From Bacteroidales bacterium (GTDB lineage Bacteria; Bacteroidota; Bacteroidia; Bacteroidales; UBA932), in contig JAFVWT010000016.1 in assembly GCA_017501525.1 (NCBI GenBank), positions 1 to 64,000 on the forward strand: DNA of 64,000 nucleotides, in the 5' to 3' direction. The notes below the pieces were generated by a model. That model searched no databases. It was not told the DNA's origin and worked only from the letters and a program-made list of their open reading frames with translations. Made by a program: the position numbers and the translations under genes. Below are positions 34,799 through 44,798 of the stretch, one piece after another; within the stretch, counting starts at the first letter, position 1, and every line of letters begins with the position of its first letter.

Positions 34799-37732
34799 TT
34801 ACAGTTTGCGTTTCACTTCCACGATTTGATATGCTTCGATTATATCTCCAATCTTTATATCATTATATCCTTCTACGTTAAGACCGCAATCCATACCGGC
34901 ATTGACTTCTTTTGCATCATCTTTAAATCTCTTGAGTGAGCCAAGTGCTCCACTATAGATAACGATACCGTCGCGGATTACGCGAACTTTGGCGCTGCGG
35001 GTAAGTTTACCTTCTTTAACCATACATCCTGCAATAGTACCGACTTTTGAAATCTTGAATGTCTCGCGCACTTCTGCGGTAGCTGTAACCTCCTCTTTCT
35101 CTTCAGGAGCAAGCATACCTTCAAGACCACTCTTGACTTCGTTGATAGCATCGTAGATAACTGAGTAAAGGCGTATTTCAATTTCTTCCTTTTCAGCAAG
35201 TTTCCTTGCATTTACAGAAGGTCTTACCTGGAAACCGATGATAATTGCATTGGATGCGGCAGCCAGGAGGACATCGGATTCTGAGATGGCACCCACTGCC
35301 TTATGAATAACATTGACTTGTATCTCTTCGGTAGATAGTTTGATAAGTGAGTCAGAAAGAGCTTCAATAGAACCATCCACGTCACCTTTGACAATGACAT
35401 TCAGTTCCTGGAAGTTTCCTATTGCAATACGGCGTCCGATCTCTTCGAGGGTAATATGTTTGTTTGTTCTTAGTCCTTGGATACGGAGAAGTTGTTCTCT
35501 CTTGTTCGCTAATTCTTTAGCTTCCTTTTCTTCATCCATCACATTGAATAGTTCACCTGCTGTAGGTGCTCCATTGAGTCCAAGTACCGATACAGGAGTA
35601 GATGGGCCTGCTTCAGTCACTTTTTGTCCCCTTTCGTTATACATGGCCTTTACTTTTCCATAGTAGCTGCCACTAATCATAACATCTCCAATATGAAGAG
35701 TACCTGTCTGTACCATAACTGTTGCAAGATAGCCCCTGCCTTTATCCAATGAAGACTCAATTACAGAACCTTTGGCATTTCTGTTAGGATTTGCTTTGAG
35801 TTCGAGCAAGTCTGCTTCAAGAAGAACTTTGTCCAGTAGTTTGTCTACATTCAGGCCTTGTTTTGCAGAGATTTCCTGACATTGATATTTACCTCCCCAA
35901 TCCTCTACGAGAAGATTCATATTGGCAAGTTGCTCTCTAATCTTATCAGGGTGTGCTCCTGGTTTATCAATCTTGTTGATAGCAAAAATCATAGGTACAC
36001 CGGCAGCTTGTGCGTGATTAATCGCTTCCACTGTCTGGGGCATTATGGCATCGTCAGCTGCGATAATGATAATTGCCAGGTCGGTGATTTTGGCACCGCG
36101 GGCACGCATAGCTGTAAATGCTTCGTGACCAGGGGTGTCAAGGAATGTAATCTTACGTCCTGTAGCTAGTTCAACGTGGTATGCACCGATGTGCTGTGTA
36201 ATACCACCTGCTTCACCGGCAATCACATTGGATTTACGGATATAGTCCAACAATGAGGTCTTACCGTGGTCTACGTGTCCCATTACGGTGATGATAGGAG
36301 GACGGTCCTGAAGGTCTTCCGGACGGTCAACCTCTTCTTTGACCTCTTCTTTGCTCTCTGCAGTAACAAATTCGACTTCGTAACCAAACTCTTCAGCAAC
36401 CAATACCAAAGCCTCTGCGTCAAGTCTCTGGTTGATCGAAACCATAAGGCCAAGATTCATACAAGCTCCGATAACTTTTGTCACAGGAGTGTTATCCATC
36501 ATGATGGCAAGCTCGTTCACAGTTACGAATTCGGTCACTTTGAGCTTATTGCGTTCCAATTGTTGTAACTCTCTTTCCTCTTCCATTTTTTGAGAAAGGA
36601 GTTCCCTCTTTTCGCGTCTGTGTTTTGAACCTTTAGTCTTGCCTTTACCTTCGCTCATACGGGCATAGGTCTCTTTGATCTGTTTTTGGATCAATTCTTC
36701 ATCTATTTCTGTATGAACGGGTTTGAATTTCTCTTTCTTATTCTTTTTAGAGTGTTCGCGATTGACATTTTCGTTGCCGTTATCACCCTTTTTATAGGGT
36801 TTGCTGTTGTTATTGTCGCGATGGTTGTGTGAGTTCTTATTGATATCAACCTTCTCTGAAGAACCTTTGACAATTCTTTCTCTCTTGCGATGAGGATTCT
36901 TGTCTTTATTGTGGCCCTCTTTATCTTTATTTTGGGAAGGTTTCTTCTCAAATTTGGACAAGTCTATTGTACCGCTTATTACCGGACCGGAAAGTTTCTC
37001 GACCCTTGTAGCGATATGTTCGATTTCTTGTTTCTCCTCTTTCTTCTCAGGAGTGGGAGCAACTGCGGGGGCCGGCGTCCGGGTTGGAGCCGGTGTCTGG
37101 GAAGTAGCAGGTTTCTGTTGTGCAGGTTTAACCTCTTTTTTCTCAGGTTTCTTGTTTAGATCCATTTTGCCAAGAATCTTCAGGCCACCTTGCTTTTCAT
37201 TTCCTTTTGTCTGTTGGGGCTCTTCCTGTTGAATAGGTTTCTGCTCCTGGGTGTTTGCAGGTTGCGAAGGTTGAGGTTGGACAATCTGAGGTTCTGGTTG
37301 TACCTCCTGTTTCTTTTCTACCTTTTCTTCAATAACAGGTGTTTCGATTTTCTCCTCTTTCTTTTCGTTCTTTGGCTGAGGCACTTCTGTCTGTTTTGCC
37401 TGCTCGATGGCGGGTTCGGGCTTGGGCATACTTGTCAAATGAGTCTTGATGAATACGTTATCTTCTTCAGGTTCTTCATCAACATAGCCGGCTTTAGGGG
37501 CACTTTTTTCTGTAATGTCCTTCACTTTAATGGCTATTCCTTTTGCCTCTTTTTTAATTTCTACTTCCTTTGCAAATTCTTTCTTTACCAATTGGTAGGC
37601 ATCTTCAGAAATCTTTGCATTGGGGCTTGATGGGACTTCTATCCCTTTTTTTCCAAGAAATTCAACAAGGGTACTAAGCCCTATATTGAACTCCTTCAAT
37701 ACTTTATTTATTCTAATTTCTATTCCCGCCAT
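34799..37732 (-). CDS. infB: Translation initiation factor IF-2
   Basis: GTPase that brings initiator tRNA to the ribosome. 977 aa. N-terminal IF2_N domain ([23 protein letters not shown]), then about 300 residues of low-complexity K/E/P/Q linker. The G domain starts near residue 475: G1 GHVDHGKTS (about 484), G3 DTPGHEAF, G4 NKIDKPG. The C-terminal domains II-IV are complete, ending [15 protein letters not shown]. Last gene of rimP-nusA-infB; the nusA-infB spacer is 258 bp and mostly filled by MITE copy C. Confidence 0.97.
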   Translation of the reverse strand: MAGIEIRINKVLKEFNIGLSTLVEFLGKKGIEVPSSPNAKISEDAYQLVKKEFAKEVEIKKEAKGIAIKVKDITEKSAPKAGYVDEEPEEDNVFIKTHLTSMPKPEPAIEQAKQTEVPQPKNEKKEEKIETPVIEEKVEKKQEVQPEPQIVQPQPSQPANTQEQKPIQQEEPQQTKGNEKQGGLKILGKMDLNKKPEKKEVKPAQQKPATSQTPAPTRTPAPAVAPTPEKKEEKQEIEHIATRVEKLSGPVISGTIDLSKFEKKPSQNKDKEGHNKDKNPHRKRERIVKGSSEKVDINKNSHNHRDNNNSKPYKKGDNGNENVNREHSKKNKKEKFKPVHTEIDEELIQKQIKETYARMSEGKGKTKGSKHRREKRELLSQKMEEERELQQLERNKLKVTEFVTVNELAIMMDNTPVTKVIGACMNLGLMVSINQRLDAEALVLVAEEFGYEVEFVTAESKEEVKEEVDRPEDLQDRPPIITVMGHVDHGKTSLLDYIRKSNVIAGEAGGITQHIGAYHVELATGRKITFLDTPGHEAFTAMRARGAKITDLAIIIIAADDAIMPQTVEAINHAQAAGVPMIFAINKIDKPGAHPDKIREQLANMNLLVEDWGGKYQCQEISAKQGLNVDKLLDKVLLEADLLELKANPNRNAKGSVIESSLDKGRGYLATVMVQTGTLHIGDVMISGSYYGKVKAMYNERGQKVTEAGPSTPVSVLGLNGAPTAGELFNVMDEEKEAKELANKREQLLRIQGLRTNKHITLEEIGRRIAIGNFQELNVIVKGDVDGSIEALSDSLIKLSTEEIQVNVIHKAVGAISESDVLLAAASNAIIIGFQVRPSVNARKLAEKEEIEIRLYSVIYDAINEVKSGLEGMLAPEEKEEVTATAEVRETFKISKVGTIAGCMVKEGKLTRSAKVRVIRDGIVIYSGALGSLKRFKDDAKEVNAGMDCGLNVEGYNDIKIGDIIEAYQIVEVKRKL

Positions 37733-37806
37733 ATATTATACTTTTTAAAATTTTTAACGACAAATTCTCCTTTGATAAATTCATAAATTACATTCAGTAA
37801 CTTATG

Positions 37807-37990
37807 GAAACTTCTATAAAATCCACGTTTAAAGGTTAAATTCTAAAACTTTTGCGTTCTTTATGTCTCTCCCGGAATCTTTCCTCCTTTCTTTTTTCAC
37901 TCAAATAACACCGTTATGCTCATTCAAGAAAAACGTAAATATTCTCGAGAATATTACATAAATCTCTGCAAAGTCTTTTATAGAGCCTTC
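37807..37990 (-). repeat. MITE-like dispersed repeat, copy C (longest)
   Basis: About 184 bp, running up to the nusA stop codon. Outer blocks TTCTATAAAATCCACG and TTTTATAGAGCC form imperfect inverted ends; AAAACTTTTGCGTTCTTTATG and ACATAAATCTCTGCAAAG are the shared interior. Compared with copy A it has about 70 extra bases in the middle, including the palindrome AATATTCTCGAGAATATT. It sits inside the nusA-infB operon and would be transcribed. Confidence 0.8.
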
Positions 37991-39226
37991 TTATTCAAAT
38001 TCTGAACGAAGTATATTTTGTACTTCGACAGCTGTTTCCTCTTCAAGGTCTGCTCTTCTGCAGATTTCCTCTACAGTCAGATTCAATACACTCTTTGCGG
38101 TATCACAGCCTATTGCCTGAAGAGCATCAATAATCCATTGTTCGATTTCGTCATTGAACTCAGAAAGCAGAACATCTTCTTCCTCCTCTTCATTTTCATT
38201 GGCTCTGAATACATCTATTTCATATCCTGCCAGAAGACCTGCCAGTTTGATGTTGCTACCACCTTTTCCGATAGCCAGAGATACTTCAGAAGGACTTAAA
38301 TCCACTCTGATTCTCTTAGTCTCTTCATACACTGTCATAGATGAGACCTTTGCAGGACTCAATGCTCTTTGAACAAGAAGTTGGATATTAGAGGTCCAGT
38401 TGATCACATCTATATTTTCATTACGCAGTTCTCTGACGATACCATGTATTCTGGAACCTTTTACACCGACACAAGCACCTACGGGGTCAACCCTTTCGTC
38501 GTAAGACTCTACAGCCACTTTTGCCCTTTCTCCGGGAATTCTTACTACTTTCTTGATAGTGATAAGTCCATCGAAAATTTCTGGAACTTCCTGTTCGAAC
38601 AATCTTTCAAGGAATGCAGGTGATGTTCTAGAAAGGGTAATTACAGGAGATGTTCCGTTTTTCATTTCCACTCTTTCGATAACGGCTCTTACTGTCTCTC
38701 CTTTCTTGAAGAAATCTGACGGAATTTGTTCGGTGCGGGGCAATACCAATTCATTGCCATCCTCATCCATTACGAGTACTTCTTTTTTCCATGCCTGATA
38801 AACCTCGCCAACGATAATTTCTCCAACTCTGTTCTTATAGCTGTTGTAAAGGTTACCTTTTTCAATATCAGCAATTCTGCCTTGAAGATTTTGTCTGAGG
38901 TTAAGAATGCCTCTTCTTCCAAAATCTGCCATTTTAATCTCTTCAGAAAAGTCTTCTCCTACTTCGTAAGAGGGGTCAACTTTGCGTGCTTCTTCAAGAG
39001 AAATCTGAGTGTTGGGGTCTTCAACAACCTCTACAATCTCCCTGTTTCTCCAAATCTCAAGGTCTCCCTTATCGATATTGATGATAATATCGAAGTTGTC
39101 GGCCGATTCATACATCTTGATGAGTTGGGTGCGGAAAATATCCTCAAGTACACTCATAAGTGTGGCTCTGTCGATGTTTTTCAGTTCTTTGAATTCTGCA
39201 AAAGTACTGATTAGATTTACTTCCAT
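37991..39226 (-). CDS. nusA: Transcription elongation/termination factor NusA
   Basis: Binds RNA polymerase and RNA to control pausing and termination. 411 aa: N-terminal NusA_N domain (about 1-130), S1 domain (GEIIVGEVYQAWKKEVLV), then two KH domains (VDPVGACVGVKGSRI and VSLAIGKGGSNIKLA). A short acidic/helical tail follows, ending in ADLEEETAVEVQNILRSEFE. Lies between truncated rimP (52 bp upstream) and infB. Confidence 0.96.
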   Translation of the reverse strand: MEVNLISTFAEFKELKNIDRATLMSVLEDIFRTQLIKMYESADNFDIIINIDKGDLEIWRNREIVEVVEDPNTQISLEEARKVDPSYEVGEDFSEEIKMADFGRRGILNLRQNLQGRIADIEKGNLYNSYKNRVGEIIVGEVYQAWKKEVLVMDEDGNELVLPRTEQIPSDFFKKGETVRAVIERVEMKNGTSPVITLSRTSPAFLERLFEQEVPEIFDGLITIKKVVRIPGERAKVAVESYDERVDPVGACVGVKGSRIHGIVRELRNENIDVINWTSNIQLLVQRALSPAKVSSMTVYEETKRIRVDLSPSEVSLAIGKGGSNIKLAGLLAGYEIDVFRANENEEEEEDVLLSEFNDEIEQWIIDALQAIGCDTAKSVLNLTVEEICRRADLEEETAVEVQNILRSEFE

Positions 39227-39278
39227 TTTATTTGTCGATATTTTAGGGATCTGTAAATCCCCGTTTTAAAATTATTTG

Positions 39279-39524
39279 TTATTTCTCTGTATCAAGGCCT
39301 CCTGCCGAACTTACCATCAGCGAGAAGTCTTCTTTATCCCTGTCGAGACGACCTTCAATGTGACGGCTCAGAGCGACGCAATCATCGATGGTGACAGGTC
39401 TCCCATTTGCTGAAAAGAAGACTTTGATGTTATTAGCCTTATTGACTTTGATTTCTGCCAATGTGAGGTCTTTTTCCTCCATATATGTTCCAATGGCTTC
39501 TATTACCTGTTCTTTTTCAATCAT
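39279..39524 (-). CDS. rimP: Ribosome maturation factor RimP, N-terminal domain only
   Basis: 81 aa. Family features: EKDLTLAEIKVN, VTIDDCVALSRHIEGRLDRDKEDFSLMVSSAG. This is the RimP N-terminal domain ending at the strand that normally reads LEVSSPGxxRPL. The usual about 70-residue C-terminal SH3-like domain is missing. The stop after GGLDTEK is genuine in this sequence, and the 52 bp before nusA cannot encode the missing part. Position rimP-nusA-infB is canonical. Either the gene is a one-domain variant or a degraded one; see findings. A TATATTTG at 39627-39620 (minus) is a candidate -7 box. Confidence 0.8.
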   Translation of the reverse strand: MIEKEQVIEAIGTYMEEKDLTLAEIKVNKANNIKVFFSANGRPVTIDDCVALSRHIEGRLDRDKEDFSLMVSSAGGLDTEK

Positions 39525-39773
39525 AATCGGGGATATGGGAATTATATAGTTTTCCCGTTAAACTTTTAATTATAATTCAATCAAATGAATTTCTATTATA
39601 AATTACTGCAAGACAGTTGCAAATATAGCAGCTATCATAAAAATAAAAGGGACATCGCGTCCCTTTCCACCTTTCCAAATCGTTACAAATGTAGTGGTTT
39701 TTATAGATATTCCAAAAAAAAATGCTTTATTTGCATATTTTTAATAGGTTAAGTATAGATTAAATAAGGTATA

Positions 39774-40766
39774 ATGGAATTAAGTGCAAAGGAAATTGCA
39801 GAACATATAGGAGGGGAAATAATTGGAGATGAGACTGTTAAAGTTTCTTCTGTTACCAAAATTGAGATGGGAAAGCCTGGAACATTGTGTTTTCTGGCTA
39901 ATCCTAAGTATGAAAATTATCTTTACACATGTAAGGCGAGTATCATCCTTCTCAATAAATCTTTCGAACTCAAACATGATATTACCCCAACGATTATTCG
40001 TGTCGAGAATGCGTATGAGGCAGTTGCATCACTTTTGGACTTGCTCAATTCCATAAAATCTGTTCACAGAAGAAAAAGAGCGTGGTCGGCAAAGATAGCT
40101 TTTTCTGCCAAATTGGGTAGAAAGGTGAATGTGGGAAGCCATGTTCACATTGCCAGAAAAGCTGTAATAGGAGACAATGTAGTAATATATCCGATGGTCT
40201 ACATTGGAGAAGGTGTGACTATTGGAGATAATACAATCCTTTATCCCGGGGTGAAGATTTACAAAGGTTGTAAAGTGGGTAAAAACTGCATAATCCACTC
40301 CAATACTGTAATCGGCTCGGACGGATTTGGTTTTGCGCCCCTATCTGACGGCTCATATAAAAAGATTCCTCAGACAGGTATTGTAACTATTGAAGATGAT
40401 GTCGAAATAGGTGCAAATTGTGCCATTGACAGAGCGACAATGGGCACTACTCTCATTGAAAAGGGGGTTAAACTCGACAATCTGATTCAGATTGCACATA
40501 ATGTTGTCATAGGTACCAATACGGTAATTGCTGCTCAGTCCGGTGTAGCGGGTTCTACAAAGCTTGGTAAATCTTGCGTACTTGCAGGTCAGGTGGGTGT
40601 AGCAGGCCATCTGACAGTCTCAGACAAGACTACTTTTGCAGCGCAGGCAGGACTTATAAGCAATGTAAAGGAGGAAGGAAAAGTTTATATGGGAACTCCC
40701 GCCATTGAGTATAGAAACTATATCAAGTCTTACGCGATCTTCAAGAGGAACGGAAGCAGCAAATAA
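39774..40766 (+). CDS. lpxD: UDP-3-O-(3-hydroxymyristoyl)glucosamine N-acyltransferase
   Basis: Third step of lipid A synthesis. 330 aa: N-terminal uridine-binding domain (about 1-100, with [18 protein letters not shown]), then a left-handed beta-helix of hexapeptide repeats ([20 protein letters not shown]). Catalytic His is likely in the IAHNVVIG stretch. It starts a plus-strand cluster lpxD-lpxC-lpxA-wbqC with gaps of 14 bp or less. Confidence 0.95.
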   Translation: MELSAKEIAEHIGGEIIGDETVKVSSVTKIEMGKPGTLCFLANPKYENYLYTCKASIILLNKSFELKHDITPTIIRVENAYEAVASLLDLLNSIKSVHRRKRAWSAKIAFSAKLGRKVNVGSHVHIARKAVIGDNVVIYPMVYIGEGVTIGDNTILYPGVKIYKGCKVGKNCIIHSNTVIGSDGFGFAPLSDGSYKKIPQTGIVTIEDDVEIGANCAIDRATMGTTLIEKGVKLDNLIQIAHNVVIGTNTVIAAQSGVAGSTKLGKSCVLAGQVGVAGHLTVSDKTTFAAQAGLISNVKEEGKVYMGTPAIEYRNYIKSYAIFKRNGSSK

Positions 40767-40780
40767 AATTTAGAACAAAG

Positions 40781-41701
40781 ATGAGAGACAATCAGAAAAC
40801 TCTTAGAGGGGAATATAAATTTGTAGGAAAGGGATTGCACTCGGGCTTAGGTGTAACAATGGTGCTAAAACCGGCACCGGTCAATACAGGAATCAGATTC
40901 CATAGGGTAGACTTGGGTAAAGATGCTTATATTGAGGCTCTTGTGGATTATGTTACTTATACCCAGAGGAGCACGATGCTTGAAAATAACAATATCAAGA
41001 TACAGACTTTGGAACACCTTATGGCAACATTTTATGCCTTGGGAGTGGATAATGCCATTGTTGAAATAGATAATTTTGAGGTTCCTATTTTGGATGGAAG
41101 TGCTCTTCCTTATGTCCGCGCAATATGTGCAGATGGTCTTCTGGAACAGGATGCTCCGAGAAAATATTACAATCTGGATGAGACCATTTCATATACAGAC
41201 GAGAAAACAGGTTCAAGCATAACTCTCACTCCGGCTGATACATTTTCGGCTGAAGTTACCATTGATTTCAATTCCAAAGTGTTAGGTGTACAGACAGCAT
41301 CATATACATGTCAGACTGATTTTGCTCATGAGATAGCTCCTTGTCGTACATTTGTATTCTTTCACGAACTTGAATTCTTGTTCAAAAATAACCTTATTAA
41401 AGGTGGAGATCTTGAAAATGCCATTGTTATTGTAGAAAATGAAGTTTCTGATGCGGAACTTTCAAGAATGGCATCATTATTTAATGTAGAAAAAATAGAG
41501 AGGCGTCCCGAAGGATACCTTGACAATGTCAAGTTGCATTTTGATAATGAATGTGCCCGTCACAAGCTGCTCGATGTATTGGGAGATTTCTCTCTTATGG
41601 GTATACGACTCAATGCTAAGGTGGTAGCGGTGAAATCGGGACACAAAATCAACACTCAAGTAGCAAAACTTGTAAGACAAAAGATGATATTTAACCATTA
41701 A
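40781..41701 (+). CDS. lpxC: UDP-3-O-acyl-N-acetylglucosamine deacetylase, stand-alone
   Basis: Committed zinc-dependent deacetylation in lipid A synthesis. Zinc ligands: His79 in TLEHLMATF, His261 and Asp265 in ARHKLLDVLGDF; general acid His288 in SGHKINTQ. The 306 aa stop right after the LpxC domain (VRQKMIFNH). Most Bacteroidota encode an LpxC-FabZ fusion of about 460 aa; here FabZ is absent and lpxA follows after 14 bp. Confidence 0.95.
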   Translation: MRDNQKTLRGEYKFVGKGLHSGLGVTMVLKPAPVNTGIRFHRVDLGKDAYIEALVDYVTYTQRSTMLENNNIKIQTLEHLMATFYALGVDNAIVEIDNFEVPILDGSALPYVRAICADGLLEQDAPRKYYNLDETISYTDEKTGSSITLTPADTFSAEVTIDFNSKVLGVQTASYTCQTDFAHEIAPCRTFVFFHELEFLFKNNLIKGGDLENAIVIVENEVSDAELSRMASLFNVEKIERRPEGYLDNVKLHFDNECARHKLLDVLGDFSLMGIRLNAKVVAVKSGHKINTQVAKLVRQKMIFNH

Positions 41702-41715
41702 CAGATACTAATTAT

Positions 41716-42507
41716 ATGCAAAATTCAACAATTCATCCCAATGCTAAAATAGGTGCAAACGTACAAATCGGTCCTTATTGTTATATTGCAGAGAATGTGG
41801 AGATTGGCGACGGATGTGTGATTGCCCCCCATGTTACTATAATGGATTACGTCAAATTAGGGAAGAATTGCAAGGTGTTCCCTGGAGCAGTGATTGGTGG
41901 TATTCCGCAGGATCTGAAGTTTGCAGGGGAAGTTTCATGGGTAGAGATAGGTGATAATACTGTTATCAGAGAATGTGCTACCATTAACAGGGGAACAGCA
42001 GCAAGTGGAAAATATTTGACCAAAATAGGCAGTAATTGTCTTATCATGTCTTATGCGCACGTAGCGCATGACTGTCATATCGGGGATCATGTGATCCAAG
42101 TAAGCTATACCGGTTTGGCAGGTGAGTCTGAAGTGGATGATTGGGCAATCATTGGCGGTGCATCTGTAGCACATCAGTTTACCAAGATCGGAGCGCATGC
42201 AATGATTCAGGGAGGATCCAAGATTGGAAAGGATGTTCCACCTTATGCCATGGCGGGAAGAGAACCCCTTTCGTTCTGCGGTATCAACATCGTGGGACTA
42301 AGAAGAAGAGGATTCTCATTGGAGCAGATTGATAGAATCCGTGAGATATATAAGGTTATCTACAATAGCGGACTAAACAGAAGTGATGCTTGTAATGTTC
42401 TTGAAAAAGAGTTTCCTGCATCAGAAGAGAAAGATGTTATCTTGAATTTTATAAGAAATTCCAAGAGAGGTATTATCAAATTTACCGATCTTTCAGCAGA
42501 TGAATAG
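41716..42507 (+). CDS. lpxA: UDP-N-acetylglucosamine acyltransferase
   Basis: First acylation of lipid A. 263 aa left-handed beta-helix of hexapeptide repeats from the N-terminus (IHPNAKIGANVQIGPYCYI). Catalytic His in SYAHVAHDCHIGDHVIQ. The C-terminal helical domain has NIVGLRRRGFSLEQI, the usual LpxA pattern. The 3' end overlaps the wbqC-like gene by 8 bp. Confidence 0.95.
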   Translation: MQNSTIHPNAKIGANVQIGPYCYIAENVEIGDGCVIAPHVTIMDYVKLGKNCKVFPGAVIGGIPQDLKFAGEVSWVEIGDNTVIRECATINRGTAASGKYLTKIGSNCLIMSYAHVAHDCHIGDHVIQVSYTGLAGESEVDDWAIIGGASVAHQFTKIGAHAMIQGGSKIGKDVPPYAMAGREPLSFCGINIVGLRRRGFSLEQIDRIREIYKVIYNSGLNRSDACNVLEKEFPASEEKDVILNFIRNSKRGIIKFTDLSADE

Positions 42508-43129
42508 AACTGTGGAGGCAGTCCTCAGTAGCGCATACTTCCCACCGGTAGATTATTTCAGAGTAATCTCCCGGGTGGGAAATGTTTTTTTGGAGAGCAA
42601 AGAGAGGTATCAGAAACAGACATATCGCAATAGAATGAAGATTCTTGCGTCGGATGGAGTGCTGTCGCTTTCAGTCCCTTTGGTAAAGGGAGAGAACCGC
42701 TCAATCACTGCTATGGAAATTGACTATTCCAAGCCGTGGCTCCAGCAGCATAAGCGGGCCCTTGTCTCTGCATATAACTCATCGCCTTTTTTTGAGTATT
42801 ATATGGATGATATATTCGAAATACTCGATCGGCAACATAAGACTTTGTTTGAGCTCAATATGGATATTCTTAAGAAGATGTTGCATCTGTTGGGCCTTAA
42901 AGACAATATTGCCCTGACAGCAGAGTATCATGCTATTTATCCGGAGCAAGTGGCAGACTTCAGGGATTCTATACATCCCAAAAAAAAGAGCAACGATTCT
43001 CTTGTTGCTCCTAATCCGAAATATTCAGAGTATTATCAGGTCTTTACTGACAAATTTGGTTTCGTGAGTGACCTGTCGGCATTGGACTTGCTTTTTAATG
43101 AAGGTCCTAATGCAATCTCTTATCTGTAA
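42500..43129 (+). CDS. WbqC family protein
   Basis: 209 aa. The N-terminal pattern SSAYFPPVDYFRVIS and KQTYRNRMKILASDGVLSLSVPLVKG with later SPFFEYYMDDI matches the WbqC-like family. Members occur in O-antigen or surface glycan clusters; the activity is not established. Its start overlaps the end of lpxA by 8 bp, so it is translated with the lipid A genes, supporting an envelope role. Confidence 0.85.
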   Translation: MNRTVEAVLSSAYFPPVDYFRVISRVGNVFLESKERYQKQTYRNRMKILASDGVLSLSVPLVKGENRSITAMEIDYSKPWLQQHKRALVSAYNSSPFFEYYMDDIFEILDRQHKTLFELNMDILKKMLHLLGLKDNIALTAEYHAIYPEQVADFRDSIHPKKKSNDSLVAPNPKYSEYYQVFTDKFGFVSDLSALDLLFNEGPNAISYL

Positions 43130-43175
43130 ATTGTAGAGTAGGGAACTCTTCTCCCTTTTCTTGAAGAGAGGTTTC

Positions 43176-44714
43176 CTAAAATCTCATACCTACTGTGAGC
43201 GCTATTTTCCAGTTGAGATAACTCTCATTCAGAACGGGTGCGCTAACGTTTTCATACGAATCGTAGAGTGTGTACAAGTCGTTGTTTCTATTGCATTGTT
43301 GGACGTATGCCAAATCCATAAAGAATCCACCTTTATTTCTATATCCTAGCCCTGCTGAGGCATAGTGGCGGGCATTGCAGTACTCCGTAGTGGAACTGTC
43401 GTAATAATTGTAGCCACCTCTTATTGCAAATTCTGGGATAATATTGTATTCAATTCCGAACCTGAAATTGTTAGTGGCTCTCAGGTAGCGGCTTATATCA
43501 TCATTTTCAGGAATGAAGATACTTCTGTCATTATCCTGGTCAGACATTTTTATAGTAGAGTAGTCGGCCCTTTCGTAGTCTATTCCAATAGCTACTTTCC
43601 TGCCGAAAGTGTATCCTGCAGCAATGCTCCATCTGAATGGGGAACGTACTCTATATTCCATTAAGCCGATGGGAGAAATGATATTTACTGGACCATAGAT
43701 TGCAGTGTAACCATCAATGCTCTCTTCCCAAGTATCTTTCAAGAAGAGCCATGTAGGGGTAGAGATTGATGCTCCTAAGGTGAGGCCGGCTATGGGGCGC
43801 ACTATAATTCCACCTTTAATATTGATTCCGAATCCGGAGGTGTTCTGGCTATATTCGGATGTGAAATGTCTAAAACCGGTCTGGAACAATTCAGGATTTG
43901 CGGCAACTTCTGAATATGTGCTATATTCTGAAAACCAGATGTTCTGCATTGTGACACTTAGGCCCACAAAAACTATATCATTTATATTGCCTGAAGCATT
44001 GAATATAAAGTCCTGAATATATCCGGTTCTGCTGTTTCTGTAAGATTGTTCCAGTGTTCCGGGGATGATGACTCCTGAAGGGGTAAGATTCTCTGTTGCT
44101 CCATAAAAACTGGATGGCCCCGAAACAGTATCAATCAGTCCTGCATTCCATGCGAGAATGGTGCCCCAACTTGCATTGCTGTTGGCAAAAGGGTAGGTGG
44201 GAGAAGTCTCCGTCATGGTCAGCTCATCACCTGTTATACCTGGAGGCATATTTGCTGCGAGTGATGCCAGATAGCTCGAGTGGGCTTCTGCACCTGAGGC
44301 GGTAGTGAGAAAATTAAAACTATTGGTCTGATTGGCTGTTATTGCAAAATTAATACCTGTGAGCCCTGTCCTGTACCCGGTCTCAAATCCACCTGTCCAT
44401 CCGACATTGGCAATTGAAAACCTGGTCTTGTCAGAAGAGGTGTTGTTTCCTAAGTAATTGACCTTGCTCGAATTTACAATGATTTCCGGGGTGAGGGTAA
44501 ATTCGGAATATCTGTAGACCCCGCTGGCTGCAGGATTGTATGAGAGCGCTCCCAAATCGCCTCCCAAGGATGTCATTGCATTGCCCATACCCATACTGCG
44601 CGCTGTCCCTTCATAAAACAGTTGGGAAAAACGTAGGGCATCATACATGTTCTGTCCGTATGAAGTAATTGCTGTGAGGGTTAATATTGAAAGGATCAGT
44701 AAGTATTTTCTCAT
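43176..44714 (-). CDS. OmpP1/FadL-type outer membrane beta-barrel protein
   Basis: 512 aa from the start MRKYLLILSILTL with a signal peptide ending SYGQ; an upstream ATG at 44762 is less likely. The mature N-terminus NMYDALRFSQLFYEGTARSMGMGNAMTSLGGDLGALSYNPAASGVY is the FadL-like plug pattern (NPAA). Alternating-strand sequence follows, ending in Phe (TVGMRF), typical for outer membrane barrels. FadL relatives move hydrophobic compounds across the outer membrane; the substrate here is unknown. Confidence 0.88.
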   Translation of the reverse strand: MRKYLLILSILTLTAITSYGQNMYDALRFSQLFYEGTARSMGMGNAMTSLGGDLGALSYNPAASGVYRYSEFTLTPEIIVNSSKVNYLGNNTSSDKTRFSIANVGWTGGFETGYRTGLTGINFAITANQTNSFNFLTTASGAEAHSSYLASLAANMPPGITGDELTMTETSPTYPFANSNASWGTILAWNAGLIDTVSGPSSFYGATENLTPSGVIIPGTLEQSYRNSRTGYIQDFIFNASGNINDIVFVGLSVTMQNIWFSEYSTYSEVAANPELFQTGFRHFTSEYSQNTSGFGINIKGGIIVRPIAGLTLGASISTPTWLFLKDTWEESIDGYTAIYGPVNIISPIGLMEYRVRSPFRWSIAAGYTFGRKVAIGIDYERADYSTIKMSDQDNDRSIFIPENDDISRYLRATNNFRFGIEYNIIPEFAIRGGYNYYDSSTTEYCNARHYASAGLGYRNKGGFFMDLAYVQQCNRNNDLYTLYDSYENVSAPVLNESYLNWKIALTVGMRF

Positions 44715-44798
44715 TTGAATACTATTTGAATTTGTATAAATGACCAATCGTATGTTTTTCAAATGTAGGTTTATCTGTGGGTTGGATACAAAGTCAGA

